From: Candidatus Poribacteria bacterium
GTDB taxonomy: Bacteria > Poribacteria > WGA-4E > WGA-3G
Direction: 5' to 3'
DNA: 9,484 nucleotides
Assembly: GCA_009842375.1 (NCBI GenBank)
Contig: VYFM01000174.1
Location: 1-9,484, forward strand
The position numbers and the translations under genes were made by a program. This document shows positions 1-6,576 of the stretch, one piece after another. Within the stretch, counting starts at the first letter, position 1. Every line of letters starts with the position of its first letter. The notes beneath the pieces were generated by a model, which was given only the letters and a program-made list of their open reading frames with translations, did no database searches and was not told the DNA's origin.

Positions 1-375
1 ACTTATGCATCACAAGGACTTGTTGCGATTTTGACACGGAATTATTTTCTTGGTCCTCCACCTCAACTTACGCCAGAACAACAAGAGGTGTTTGTGATCG
101 GAACTCAGTAAAACTGAGGGTTTTTCCAGTTATCAGCAGATAATAGACTATATTGAAAAAACCTTTGATATCAAAATGAACTACAAAGCCGTTCATGTGT
201 TAGTTCATTGTAAATGGAAAGCCAACTCAAAGTGCCCGTAAAAGTCATACAAAAAACGAAAAAGCGTGTGAGGCGTTCAAGTTAGACTCCCGAAAATCTG
301 AAAGTCCTTTTGCTTGATAATGATCGTTTTCATCAAGCAAAATACTATACGCGGGACCAAACTCGCTTTCGTTAG
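1..375 (+). pseudogene. Decayed IS630-family transposase (5' end outside window, several frameshifts)
   Basis: Joining frames gives a recognisable IS630-type DDE transposase. Frame 1 (1-111) reads GLVAILTRNYFLGPPPQLTP followed by EQQEV, the end of the N-terminal helix-turn-helix domain and its linker. Frame 2 (113-223) reads YQQIIDYIEKTFDIKMNYKA and then VHVLVHCKWKA, the second winged-helix part. After short pieces in frames 1 and 3 (LKVP, RKSHTKNEKACEAFK), frame 1 (286-372) gives PENLKVLLLDND and YYTRDQTRF, the region around the first catalytic Asp (codon 355-357; the family usually has D-E, here D-Q). A stop follows at 373 and I cannot find the rest of the catalytic domain. At least four frame changes mean it makes no active enzyme. 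The family call rests on motif memory, not a search. Confidence 0.72.
308..342. repeat. Perfect 11-bp inverted repeat (hairpin) inside the transposase remnant
   Basis: The arms TTTTGCTTGAT (308-318) and ATCAAGCAAAA (332-342) are exact reverse complements with a 13-base loop. No T-tract follows on either strand, so it is not a standard intrinsic terminator. It lies over the LLLDNDRFHQAKY part of the old transposase and may be a chance result of coding. Confidence 0.6.
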
Positions 376-701
376 CAGGCAGAATAAACTCCAATGTAAA
401 TGGGTAATTATCTTGAGTCTAAGTATACTATTATTCGAATAATTATCAAGTTAAGGTTGACTTTACATTAGAGTCTATTGATGGTGTTGATGGTTTACTA
501 AAATTGCCAGGATTAGCACTTACTCCTGCTGGTAAAATAGACGTGTTGTGGCGATGGCAGGTCAATATTTATCTGGATTTGGTCCTCGTTGTGTTCGTGC
601 TGCACTTGACCTATTCCGAAGCATTTATGAAGTTGAAGGCATTTTGTTGCAACTGAGAATAAACTACTCGGTGCCACCTGAGGAAACATACAAAAACGAA
701 C
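376..701 (+). other. Decayed coding stretch, not identified
   Basis: No intact gene is present. Frame 3 is open from 423 to 656 and looks like protein at first (NYQVKVDFTLESIDGVDGLL, then KLPGLALTPAGK). From about 539 frame 2 looks more protein-like (RRVVAMAGQYLSGFGPRCVR, then AALDLFRSIYEVEGILLQ) and runs to a stop at 713. A frameshift near 531-541 would join the two. I do not recognise either piece. They may belong to the methyltransferase-like tail that follows or to a separate dead gene. No ribosome binding site or start codon supports expression. Confidence 0.35.
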
Positions 702-830
702 AAAGATCTTCTTGATCCTCATAGTCCGGATGTCCCTGACCTTGAGGAAGAGATTAACCAGTTAGTATACAAACTATACGATCTAACACCTGCAGAAATA
801 AAGTTAATAGAAAAGGAAACTAACCAATGA
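702..830 (+). pseudogene. C-terminal remnant of a restriction-modification type DNA methyltransferase
   Basis: Frame 3 reads KDLLDPHSPDVPDLEEEINQ then LVYKLYDLTPAEIKLIEKETNQ and stops at 828-830. The pattern of an acidic helix, LVYxLYxLT and xEIxxIE is typical of the extreme C-terminus of Eco57I/TaqI-like class I methyltransferases and fused restriction-methylation enzymes. Only about 42 codons remain and the frame is closed upstream by a TAA at 660, so the catalytic domain is gone. The stop overlaps the next gene's start as ATGA, which in a living operon would suggest coupling; here it is probably left over from an earlier arrangement. Family assignment is from motif recall on a short piece. 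Confidence 0.5.
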
Positions 831-1819
831 AAGTCTTAATCATCGGTGGGACGGGAAATATTAGCCGCGGGATTGTGGCTGCACTACTCGACAGAAACCA
901 CGAAGTTGTCCTATTCAACCGTGGACAGCATGTTGACCCACCTCCAACAGATGTCCGTGTGATTCTTGGTGACCGACAACATCGCGATGATTTTGAGACA
1001 AAAGTCAAAGCGGAAAGCTGGGACGCGGTAATTGATATGATTAGTTTCAATGCAGATGATGCTGCGTCCGCACTGCGGGCATGTCAGGGAAACGTAGGTC
1101 ACTTTGTACAGTGTTCAACCGTGATGACTTATGGACCACCTTTCAGTGGGATAAATCTGCCAGAAACAGCACCTTTACAAGGCACATCGGGATATGGACT
1201 TAACAAAGTCGCAGCAGATAATCTGTTATTAGATGCCTATGCAAACGATGGTTTTCCTGTAACTATTTTCAAACCGTCATATACTCACGGACCTGGAATG
1301 AATCTACTACGCCAAGTAGGTGGAGATGGCAGCTGGATTGATCGATTACGTAAAGGGAAACCAATTCTCTCTGCTGGTGATGGATTGAATTATTTTCAAT
1401 TCCTGGCATCGCGGGATGCTGGAGATGCTTTTGCAGGAATACTCGGTAAACCTGAATGTTTTGGAGAAACATACAATCTTGTCCATCCACAAGCACGCAC
1501 CTGGGATGAGTGGCACCGTGCTGCTGCTGATGCACTCGGTGTTGACATAGAAATTGTGCATGTATCCCAAGAGACACTTATCGCGATGGCACCCGAACGG
1601 TTCAGTGGATTACGAGGTAACTTCGGACATACACAGATTTTTAGCCACAAGAAACTTGCAGCAGTGTTACCTGAATTCAATCCACAAATTCCGGTAACCG
1701 AAAGTGTTGCGGAAAACATCGCATGGATGGATAAACACAATCGTGTACCAGATAGTGATGCAGATGATTTAGAAGATAAGATTATAGATACAATCCGCAA
1801 TCTACCACGCATTGGTTAA
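827..1819 (+). CDS. NAD-dependent epimerase/dehydratase-like protein (extended/atypical SDR)
   Basis: This 330-residue protein should be a soluble NAD(P)-binding oxidoreductase or epimerase acting on a sugar or nucleotide-sugar type substrate; the actual substrate cannot be read from the sequence. The N-terminal Rossmann motif is GGTGNIS (residues 7-13), where the third glycine of GxxGxxG is Ser, as in atypical CSP41-like SDRs. NRG at 31-33 ends the second beta strand and GDR at 48-50 suits the adenine pocket. The active-site YxxxK is Y123-GLN-K127, with CSTVMTYG (96-103) just before it. KPSYTHGPG (149-157) matches the conserved R/KPxxxxGPG segment. Length is normal for the family. The start is supported by an AAAAGGA-type site about 9 bases upstream. 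The dioxygenase gene follows after 18 bases, so the two are probably cotranscribed. No signal peptide or membrane segment is visible. Confidence 0.88.
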   Translation: MKVLIIGGTGNISRGIVAALLDRNHEVVLFNRGQHVDPPPTDVRVILGDRQHRDDFETKVKAESWDAVIDMISFNADDAASALRACQGNVGHFVQCSTVMTYGPPFSGINLPETAPLQGTSGYGLNKVAADNLLLDAYANDGFPVTIFKPSYTHGPGMNLLRQVGGDGSWIDRLRKGKPILSAGDGLNYFQFLASRDAGDAFAGILGKPECFGETYNLVHPQARTWDEWHRAAADALGVDIEIVHVSQETLIAMAPERFSGLRGNFGHTQIFSHKKLAAVLPEFNPQIPVTESVAENIAWMDKHNRVPDSDADDLEDKIIDTIRNLPRIG

Positions 1820-1837
1820 CTGAGAGGTGAAGAGATT

Positions 1838-2647
1838 ATGCAAATAAAATCAGCGTTAAACTCTGAAAGGCTTGATCTTGTTGAACAGGATTTACGCGAA
1901 GTCGGTTTCCATATTATTGAGAATGTGATTTCTCCTGAAGAAGCAGACGAAGCACGCGAAGCAATATGGAAAATGGTTGAAGATGACATTGCAAACGGAT
2001 ATGACCACAGTTATGGTGATGGTAAAATACGACGCGTCTGGGCAATTGTTGGGAAATCATCCATTTTCCGAAGATTCATTCAGCACCCGACCGTGGTAGC
2101 AGTGTGGAAACGGATGCTTGGAGAAGATATGATTGCGTCAACTTTTACAGCGAACATCGTTGGTCCGGGTGCTCCTGCTGGAGGTTGGCACATTGATTAC
2201 CCGTATTGGGCAATGCAATCTCCGTTCCCATCAGGTTCTTTAACAGGACAAACGGTGTGGATGTTAGACGAATTCACCGCAGAAAACGGTGCTACTGCGT
2301 GTATAGCGGAATCACACAAAACACTCCGTCGTCCAGAGTTGGGAGAAGCGGAAGGACTTGAGATGAGTGTTGCAATCGCACCCAAAGGTTCAATTCTGTT
2401 TACAAACGGGGCAATATGGCATCAATGTCTTCCGAATAATACCGATTCTCCTCGTGTTGGATTACTGGGTATGTATAACCGTTCTGTTATCTATCCTCAA
2501 GAGGATATGCCTCGGCAGTTGACAGACGATACGTTAGCGGATGAAAGCGACATTCTAAAACAGTTATTAGGTAGAAATATACCTTTTCGGCATCCTGATC
2601 AAGGACAGAATTGGCATCGCACAGAAACAGGTTTTCGTCAAACGTAA
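1838..2647 (+). CDS. Phytanoyl-CoA dioxygenase (PhyH) family Fe(II)/2-oxoglutarate oxygenase
   Basis: This 269-residue protein is a cupin-fold oxygenase expected to hydroxylate a small organic substrate using O2, Fe(II) and 2-oxoglutarate in the cytosol. The iron ligands are visible: HxD at H118-I-D120 within GGWHIDYPYW, and the distal His H195 in AIWHQ. R206, eleven residues after H195, is in the place of the 2-oxoglutarate-binding Arg in PhyH enzymes. NGATACIAESH (150-160) and APKGSILFTNGAIWH (181-195) are the usual core strands around the site. Length fits the family and all key residues are present, so it should be active. A GAGAGGTGA site (1822-1830) lies 7 bases before the ATG. It follows the epimerase closely, suggesting a shared substrate pathway. 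The substrate is unknown; family members act on ectoine, phytanoyl-CoA, phosphonates and many secondary metabolites, and I see nothing that chooses between them. Confidence 0.92.
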   Translation: MQIKSALNSERLDLVEQDLREVGFHIIENVISPEEADEAREAIWKMVEDDIANGYDHSYGDGKIRRVWAIVGKSSIFRRFIQHPTVVAVWKRMLGEDMIASTFTANIVGPGAPAGGWHIDYPYWAMQSPFPSGSLTGQTVWMLDEFTAENGATACIAESHKTLRRPELGEAEGLEMSVAIAPKGSILFTNGAIWHQCLPNNTDSPRVGLLGMYNRSVIYPQEDMPRQLTDDTLADESDILKQLLGRNIPFRHPDQGQNWHRTETGFRQT

Positions 2648-2708
2648 TTAATTGCGTCAATTATATTTATCGGTAGGTTCGTTTTCCTAACCCAATAACA
2701 CAGCCCCG

Positions 2709-2781
2709 TAGTTCGGAGTAAGGTAGTGATCGATTACATTGAGTTTGGTACTTCGTAGGTCACAACACGCGCTTCGAACTA
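2709..2781. repeat. Repeat-like inverted structure, possible decayed miniature element
   Basis: TAGTTCGGAGT (2709-2719) can pair with GCTTCGAACTA (2771-2781): seven exact pairs, then four more with two G-U pairs. The enclosed 51 bases include CGTAGGTC (2754-2761). The right part shares an ordered string with 6403-6417, namely TAGGT, then CGCTTCG, then CTA. It lies in the spacer after the dioxygenase gene together with another hairpin-like string, TAGG...CCTA, near 2674-2692. The latter looks like a worn GTAGGTT-type palindromic repeat. Confidence 0.4.
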
Positions 2782-2809
2782 AATCATCCTGAATTTGACA
2801 TACCTAATC

Positions 2810-2838
2810 TTGACAATTAACAATACTTATGATACACT
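2810..2838 (+). promoter_or_regulatory. Predicted sigma70-type promoter for the large ATPase gene
   Basis: A perfect TTGACA (2810-2815) is followed after exactly 17 bases by TACACT (2833-2838), which matches four of six positions of the -10 consensus. The region is AT-rich. Transcription would start near 2845, about 60 bases before the ATG at 2908. A second TTGACA at 2795-2800 has only a poor -10 partner. Placement favours 2908 as the ancestral start of the downstream gene. Confidence 0.55.
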
Positions 2839-2907
2839 GAAATCGTACTTTATAGGAATTTATCATTCTTGATCCAGAATTCTTAGATCAACACATCCTA
2901 TTCTTTT

Positions 2908-3105
2908 ATGCCAATCTCAACTGTTATTAAAAACTTGTAAAATCTTATTGAACGTTGTCATTATCGTCACCAGAATCCACTTCGGCAGCGTAAAACAAAA
3001 GCGACTCCCGCACTGTATAAAGGTATCCCTTATCATTTTACTGTCCAGTGTGCGTACAAATACCCGATAAGACTCTATGAGCTTGAACGAGCGAGTATTT
3101 CCTTT
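2908..3105 (+). pseudogene. In-phase 5' extension of the ATPase gene, broken by a TAA at 2938
   Basis: The ATG at 2908 is in the same phase as the open frame at 3106. It reads MPISTVIKNL, then TAA (2938-2940), then continues without another stop for 55 codons into the main ORF: NLIERCHYRHQNPLRQRKTK, ATPALYKGIPYHFTVQCAYK, YPIRLYELERASISF. The sequence after the stop looks like real protein and contains no ATG, GTG or TTG in phase. One C-to-T change (CAA to TAA, Gln to stop) would explain it. TAA terminates other genes here (2645, 8350), so general recoding is unlikely. Sequencing error, readthrough or a recent null mutation all remain possible. No Shine-Dalgarno is clear at 2908. Confidence 0.6.
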
Positions 3106-6100
3106 ATGCCAATAGGTCGTGCCCCATATCACGACCGCGGTCCCAGGCATTTTACAGGGCAACGGTTATTAAAACGTCAAAGTACATCAGACTGGACAGC
3201 GTCACTATGGAACAAATCGTGGGGGATACAAATATATACCGGTAAACCTTCAGAACACAATAGCGCGCCATGGCACGATGTTGAGATAACTTATGACACT
3301 ATTTGTACTGCCCCAGACGCTGTATATACATGCATTCAGGCACTCACCAACGCTGTTGCTAACCCTTTATTGACCTTATCAAAATCCGGAGGAATCCGCT
3401 TTTCCTGCAGAGTACCGAATTATCTACATCCGAATGCTCAGGACGCAAGGCAATATATCTATAAGCATACTCCTAATTCAGAAAATCCATACCATCGTGA
3501 TGTATACCTTGAAATCATTGCGGAAGAAGGATACAGCATGTGGGATGCGCGTTATGAGATATTGATTGGAAACCTGTTAGATCCCCCTATCATATCAAAG
3601 GAGGTACTTTTCGATGCAATTGATCCTCTTCGTGATTTACTTCACGTGCCAATACCATTGGGAGAAGATACATCGGAAAAATCCACTCAAACTAATCTTA
3701 TTGTAACTACATACAATCGATCATTAAATCTTAATCTTGCAATACAAGCATTTATTAAGAAAGATTTTATATATTTACGAGAAGAAAACAACGTACACTA
3801 CTGGACTCATCAAAAAAGCAAGACCGCTGTTAATCATGTGTCATTATGGGAGGATGAAGGCATTGTATGGGTAGAAGCATCTACTTCTGATTCTGGAATA
3901 CCGCTGGCAGCAACACCAATGACAGATGTCTGGGACGATACCGGTATCTTACCGACTTTGAGTAGTAAAGAAATACCTGTAACAGACAAGGTGTTAGCTA
4001 TCCGTGAAGGAAACCTTAGTCCGTTAGCATTAAAACGACCATCTCCTGTTCTACACAAGCCAGGTCCTGCCAACAAAACCTACAACACACTTGAAGAAAC
4101 ATCCAGACAGATGAATCGCGTATTTAAACAGAATGCACGTATTATTGGTCTTTTTGCTGAAACAGGAACAGGGAAGAGTTATGCAGTAAGTTCCTATATT
4201 CTCAACGATGGCAAGGTTAATCTGGCAAGTAATCTCGAAACTGTGAAAGAAATTGAACGAGACTTTGAGAAACGAGGTGTTCAAATTGTTGTTAGGAAAC
4301 CCCGGAGTTACTTGTGGGAACAGGTAAGAAACATACCTGTTGCGGAACGAATGGCGACACCATTTCAACGCGGTAATATTTGTGAGGATCTGGAACGTTG
4401 TTCTGCACTTAAAATAAAAGGTGGGAATCCAGACGAAAGTATATGTCCGAAGTGTCCGATTTATACTGAGTGTCAGCATAAAGGATATCTGTCTCAGAAA
4501 GACGCATCAATTAATGCTAAGGCACAAATAATGCATCCAGCAAGGTTATTTTTGGACCCAGAACATTCTGAAATTTCGGAAGAATTACTTAATCAGGTAG
4601 ATGGTACAGATAGTTTATGTATCATTGATGAAGCAAAAGCTCAGCAACTTTACATTAAATGTAATATATCAAAACATTCTTTAGAAGTTTGGGGAAAGAG
4701 ATGGAAAGGGAATGCATTAGGAAGTTTTGCGGATGCGCTAATAAATGCACTACAAACTGGTGATGTGCCGAATGACAATGCTATAAGGTGTGTGCGTGCA
4801 ATTATTCAGGCATTTGAACCACAGGAAGATGATCTTATCCAACAGATGTGCTTAGTCAATATATCTGGTAAAGTTGTACCATGTGAGTTTATTGATGATG
4901 AAACAGAGAATATATTAGCACATTTCTCCATAGAGTTTGAAGGTGGAACTTCTGCCTATATTCCACTTGACGAAAATGCAACAACCAGACTTATTGAACA
5001 AAAAATCAAGGTTTTTCCACTCCAAGACTTTGTCCCTAATAAGGACATAAAAATTTCAATGTCAATCACACAAGCTATTGAATTAGGTATCTTGGATATA
5101 TCCACCGTAAAAAAAATCAAAGAATTACCAAGAGTCTATCGTAATCCAGATTGGACATTTTGGCATCAGATCAAACGTTTCTTCACATACTACAAGCAGA
5201 ACGCTGATGCGCCAATGATATGGGACAACGATATGTTAGAGTTCTGGGTGCCACCAGTTCTGCATCCGAAAGTCAAACGATTACTAATCATGTCGTCGAC
5301 TCTTAACGAAAGAGACTTACACAGAATATTCCCAAATCAGGAAATAAAAGCTCATCATATCAAACCCACTACATGGGTTCCAGGGAATCGTGTATATCAG
5401 ATCCGATCTGGCATATATCCACGTCAAACGATTTTAAACTATGATACGGATTGGGACGTACTCGGTATGTCTGAAATTGGGCAACGCTTTTTTCTCGGTA
5501 TCCAAGCAGAAATTGAGTGTAACCCAAACGTTAAGCACGTCATTATCTCAGGTGCACCAACAAGTAGACATTTGGAGAACATCGCATCAATTGAGAATGT
5601 ATGTGTCGTGAAAAATTACAAACGGTTAGACAACATAGATTCCATACTTGAATCAGCAGACGTAATTTGGTTAGTTGGCGCACCGTATTTATCACCAGGG
5701 ATCACTTTCAGGAATACACAGATTATGTATGGAAACAGTGAAACACCTCTTAGTTATGAGGGAGAAGTGGAATTTGGAAACTATAAAGACGAACGTGTCC
5801 GGTCTGTTTATGAACGAAATGTAAATGGATTACTCAAACATATTATAGGCAAAGTAGGATTAAACCGTTTACCGAACAAAACAGTTGTTTTACTGACAGG
5901 AATACCACTGTCCGACATAACTGATAGACCTGAAACGTTGCTGTTTGATTGGGAAGACTTTGAGATTGCTGGTGGGTTAGACAAACTACCTGAAACAATA
6001 GCAATACGGGAGCACTATGAAAAGGAAAGAGCCAATTTAACTGCTGAATCTGGGAGAGATAAGGTGCAACAAGTTTTGGGATGTTCAAAAGTTCATGCAA

Positions 6101-6318
6101 ACCGTATATTGAACAAACTCAGGGGTGGTAAGATTATACGCATTCCATTCCGTGAACAAATTCTATCTCTCCTTGCTGATGGTGATAAAAAGACTGCCGA
6201 GTTGGTTGCAGCCATTGAAGGACATCCAATTTCTGTAAGAAATGAACTTAAACGACTTATAGATATTGGTGATATTGTAAAAGTCCGGAGAGGCATGTAT
6301 TCACTTCCTAATGTTTAG
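3106..6318 (+). CDS. Large helicase-like P-loop ATPase with cysteine cluster and C-terminal HTH domains
   Basis: The function is not recognised; this is what can be seen in the 1070 residues from 3106. Residues 1-340 form an unassigned N-terminal region (for example WGIQIYTG at 39-46, SGGIRFSCRVPNYLHP at 94-109). Walker A is AETGTGKS (351-358). Four cysteines, C432, C447, C450 and C456 (ICPKCPIYTEC), with C426 nearby, lie between Walker A and Walker B, as in the Fe-S domain of XPD/DinG helicases; a zinc site is the alternative. Walker B is IIDEAK (506-511), with Lys where DEAH has His. LLIMSSTL (726-733) resembles the SATL motif of DinG/XPD proteins. HIIGKVGLNR (912-921) could stand for the QxxGRxxR motif. 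Residues 983-1008 form a helix-turn-helix and 1014-1068 a winged helix. A DNA-dependent motor or replication-initiation ATPase (compare cyanobacterial CyRepA1-type plasmid proteins) is my inference. No ribosome binding site precedes 3106, so the true start is doubtful. No partner gene adjoins it. Confidence 0.72.
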   Translation: MPIGRAPYHDRGPRHFTGQRLLKRQSTSDWTASLWNKSWGIQIYTGKPSEHNSAPWHDVEITYDTICTAPDAVYTCIQALTNAVANPLLTLSKSGGIRFSCRVPNYLHPNAQDARQYIYKHTPNSENPYHRDVYLEIIAEEGYSMWDARYEILIGNLLDPPIISKEVLFDAIDPLRDLLHVPIPLGEDTSEKSTQTNLIVTTYNRSLNLNLAIQAFIKKDFIYLREENNVHYWTHQKSKTAVNHVSLWEDEGIVWVEASTSDSGIPLAATPMTDVWDDTGILPTLSSKEIPVTDKVLAIREGNLSPLALKRPSPVLHKPGPANKTYNTLEETSRQMNRVFKQNARIIGLFAETGTGKSYAVSSYILNDGKVNLASNLETVKEIERDFEKRGVQIVVRKPRSYLWEQVRNIPVAERMATPFQRGNICEDLERCSALKIKGGNPDESICPKCPIYTECQHKGYLSQKDASINAKAQIMHPARLFLDPEHSEISEELLNQVDGTDSLCIIDEAKAQQLYIKCNISKHSLEVWGKRWKGNALGSFADALINALQTGDVPNDNAIRCVRAIIQAFEPQEDDLIQQMCLVNISGKVVPCEFIDDETENILAHFSIEFEGGTSAYIPLDENATTRLIEQKIKVFPLQDFVPNKDIKISMSITQAIELGILDISTVKKIKELPRVYRNPDWTFWHQIKRFFTYYKQNADAPMIWDNDMLEFWVPPVLHPKVKRLLIMSSTLNERDLHRIFPNQEIKAHHIKPTTWVPGNRVYQIRSGIYPRQTILNYDTDWDVLGMSEIGQRFFLGIQAEIECNPNVKHVIISGAPTSRHLENIASIENVCVVKNYKRLDNIDSILESADVIWLVGAPYLSPGITFRNTQIMYGNSETPLSYEGEVEFGNYKDERVRSVYERNVNGLLKHIIGKVGLNRLPNKTVVLLTGIPLSDITDRPETLLFDWEDFEIAGGLDKLPETIAIREHYEKERANLTAESGRDKVQQVLGCSKVHANRILNKLRGGKIIRIPFREQILSLLADGDKKTAELVAAIEGHPISVRNELKRLIDIGDIVKVRRGMYSLPNV

Positions 6319-6519
6319 CAATATAACCTGTTCCACAATTATCCGAACAAGTCAAAGACGCACGCATTCAGTCCATAGTTGGGATTGATTGTTCAATTTC
6401 ATAGGTGTCGCTTCGTTCTATCCAACCTACGACACAAACTCCTTGTAACATCTGTCAATGAATATTCAATTTATAAAAACTCATAAAACAAAATAATCTT
6501 GCGACAGGAACAGTAAAAC
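6319..6519. other. Spacer with a decayed GTAGGTT / GCTTCG repeat
   Basis: No gene is visible. Positions 6402-6436 carry TAGGTGTCGCTTCGTTCTAT and then CCAACCTACGACAC. TAGGT pairs with ACCTA, and GTGTCG with CGACAC, giving competing stems about 20 bases apart. The string resembles a worn copy of small palindromic repeats of the GTAGGTTGG...GCTTCG type and shares its order of words with 2755-2781. TGAATATTCA (6459-6468) is a short perfect palindrome. No clear intrinsic terminator follows the ATPase gene. Confidence 0.4.
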
Positions 6520-6548
6520 TTGACTGACATCATTCTATGTGTTAGAAT
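6520..6548 (+). promoter_or_regulatory. Predicted sigma70-type promoter of the acyl-CoA synthetase gene
   Basis: TTGACT (6520-6525, five of six) and TAGAAT (6543-6548, five of six) are separated by exactly 17 bases. Transcription would begin near 6555, just upstream of the Shine-Dalgarno at 6562. The promoter lies inside the apparent TTG-started extension of the reading frame, showing that the extension is not translated from this promoter. Confidence 0.65.
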
Positions 6549-6561
6549 ACCCGCAAAAAAC

Positions 6562-6569
6562 AGGAGGGG
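6562..6569 (+). promoter_or_regulatory. Strong ribosome binding site that decides the start at 6577
   Basis: AGGAGGGG sits 7 bases before the ATG at 6577 and is the best Shine-Dalgarno in the window. No comparable site precedes the in-frame TTG at 6520. Confidence 0.8.
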
Positions 6570-6576
6570 AGACTAT

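Noticed and set aside
104..126. CTCAGT-AAA-ACTGAG stem followed by GGTTTTT, looking like an intrinsic terminator right at a stop codon
   Set aside because: The codons ACT GAG GGT TTT on the right side continue the transposase reading into YQQIIDYIEKTF, so the stop is a frameshift product and the stem lies inside a dead gene. The stem is also only six pairs.
765..779. GTATA-CAAAC-TATAC inverted repeat before the epimerase gene
   Set aside because: Five-base arms, fully explained by codons for VYKLY in the methyltransferase tail, with no matching -35 or -10 arrangement.
1396..1812. 138-codon minus-strand open frame within the epimerase gene
   Set aside because: It lies opposite a gene with complete motifs, has no recognisable domain and no ribosome binding site; it is a shadow frame.
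2651..2669. TAATTG-CGT-CAATTA stem after the dioxygenase stop as a terminator
   Set aside because: Six mostly A-T pairs without a proper T-run; too weak to support a call.
2938..2940. TAA read as a sense codon (alternative genetic code)
   Set aside because: TAA ends the dioxygenase and acyl-CoA synthetase genes at the expected places, so general reassignment is not supported; local readthrough remains open but unproven.
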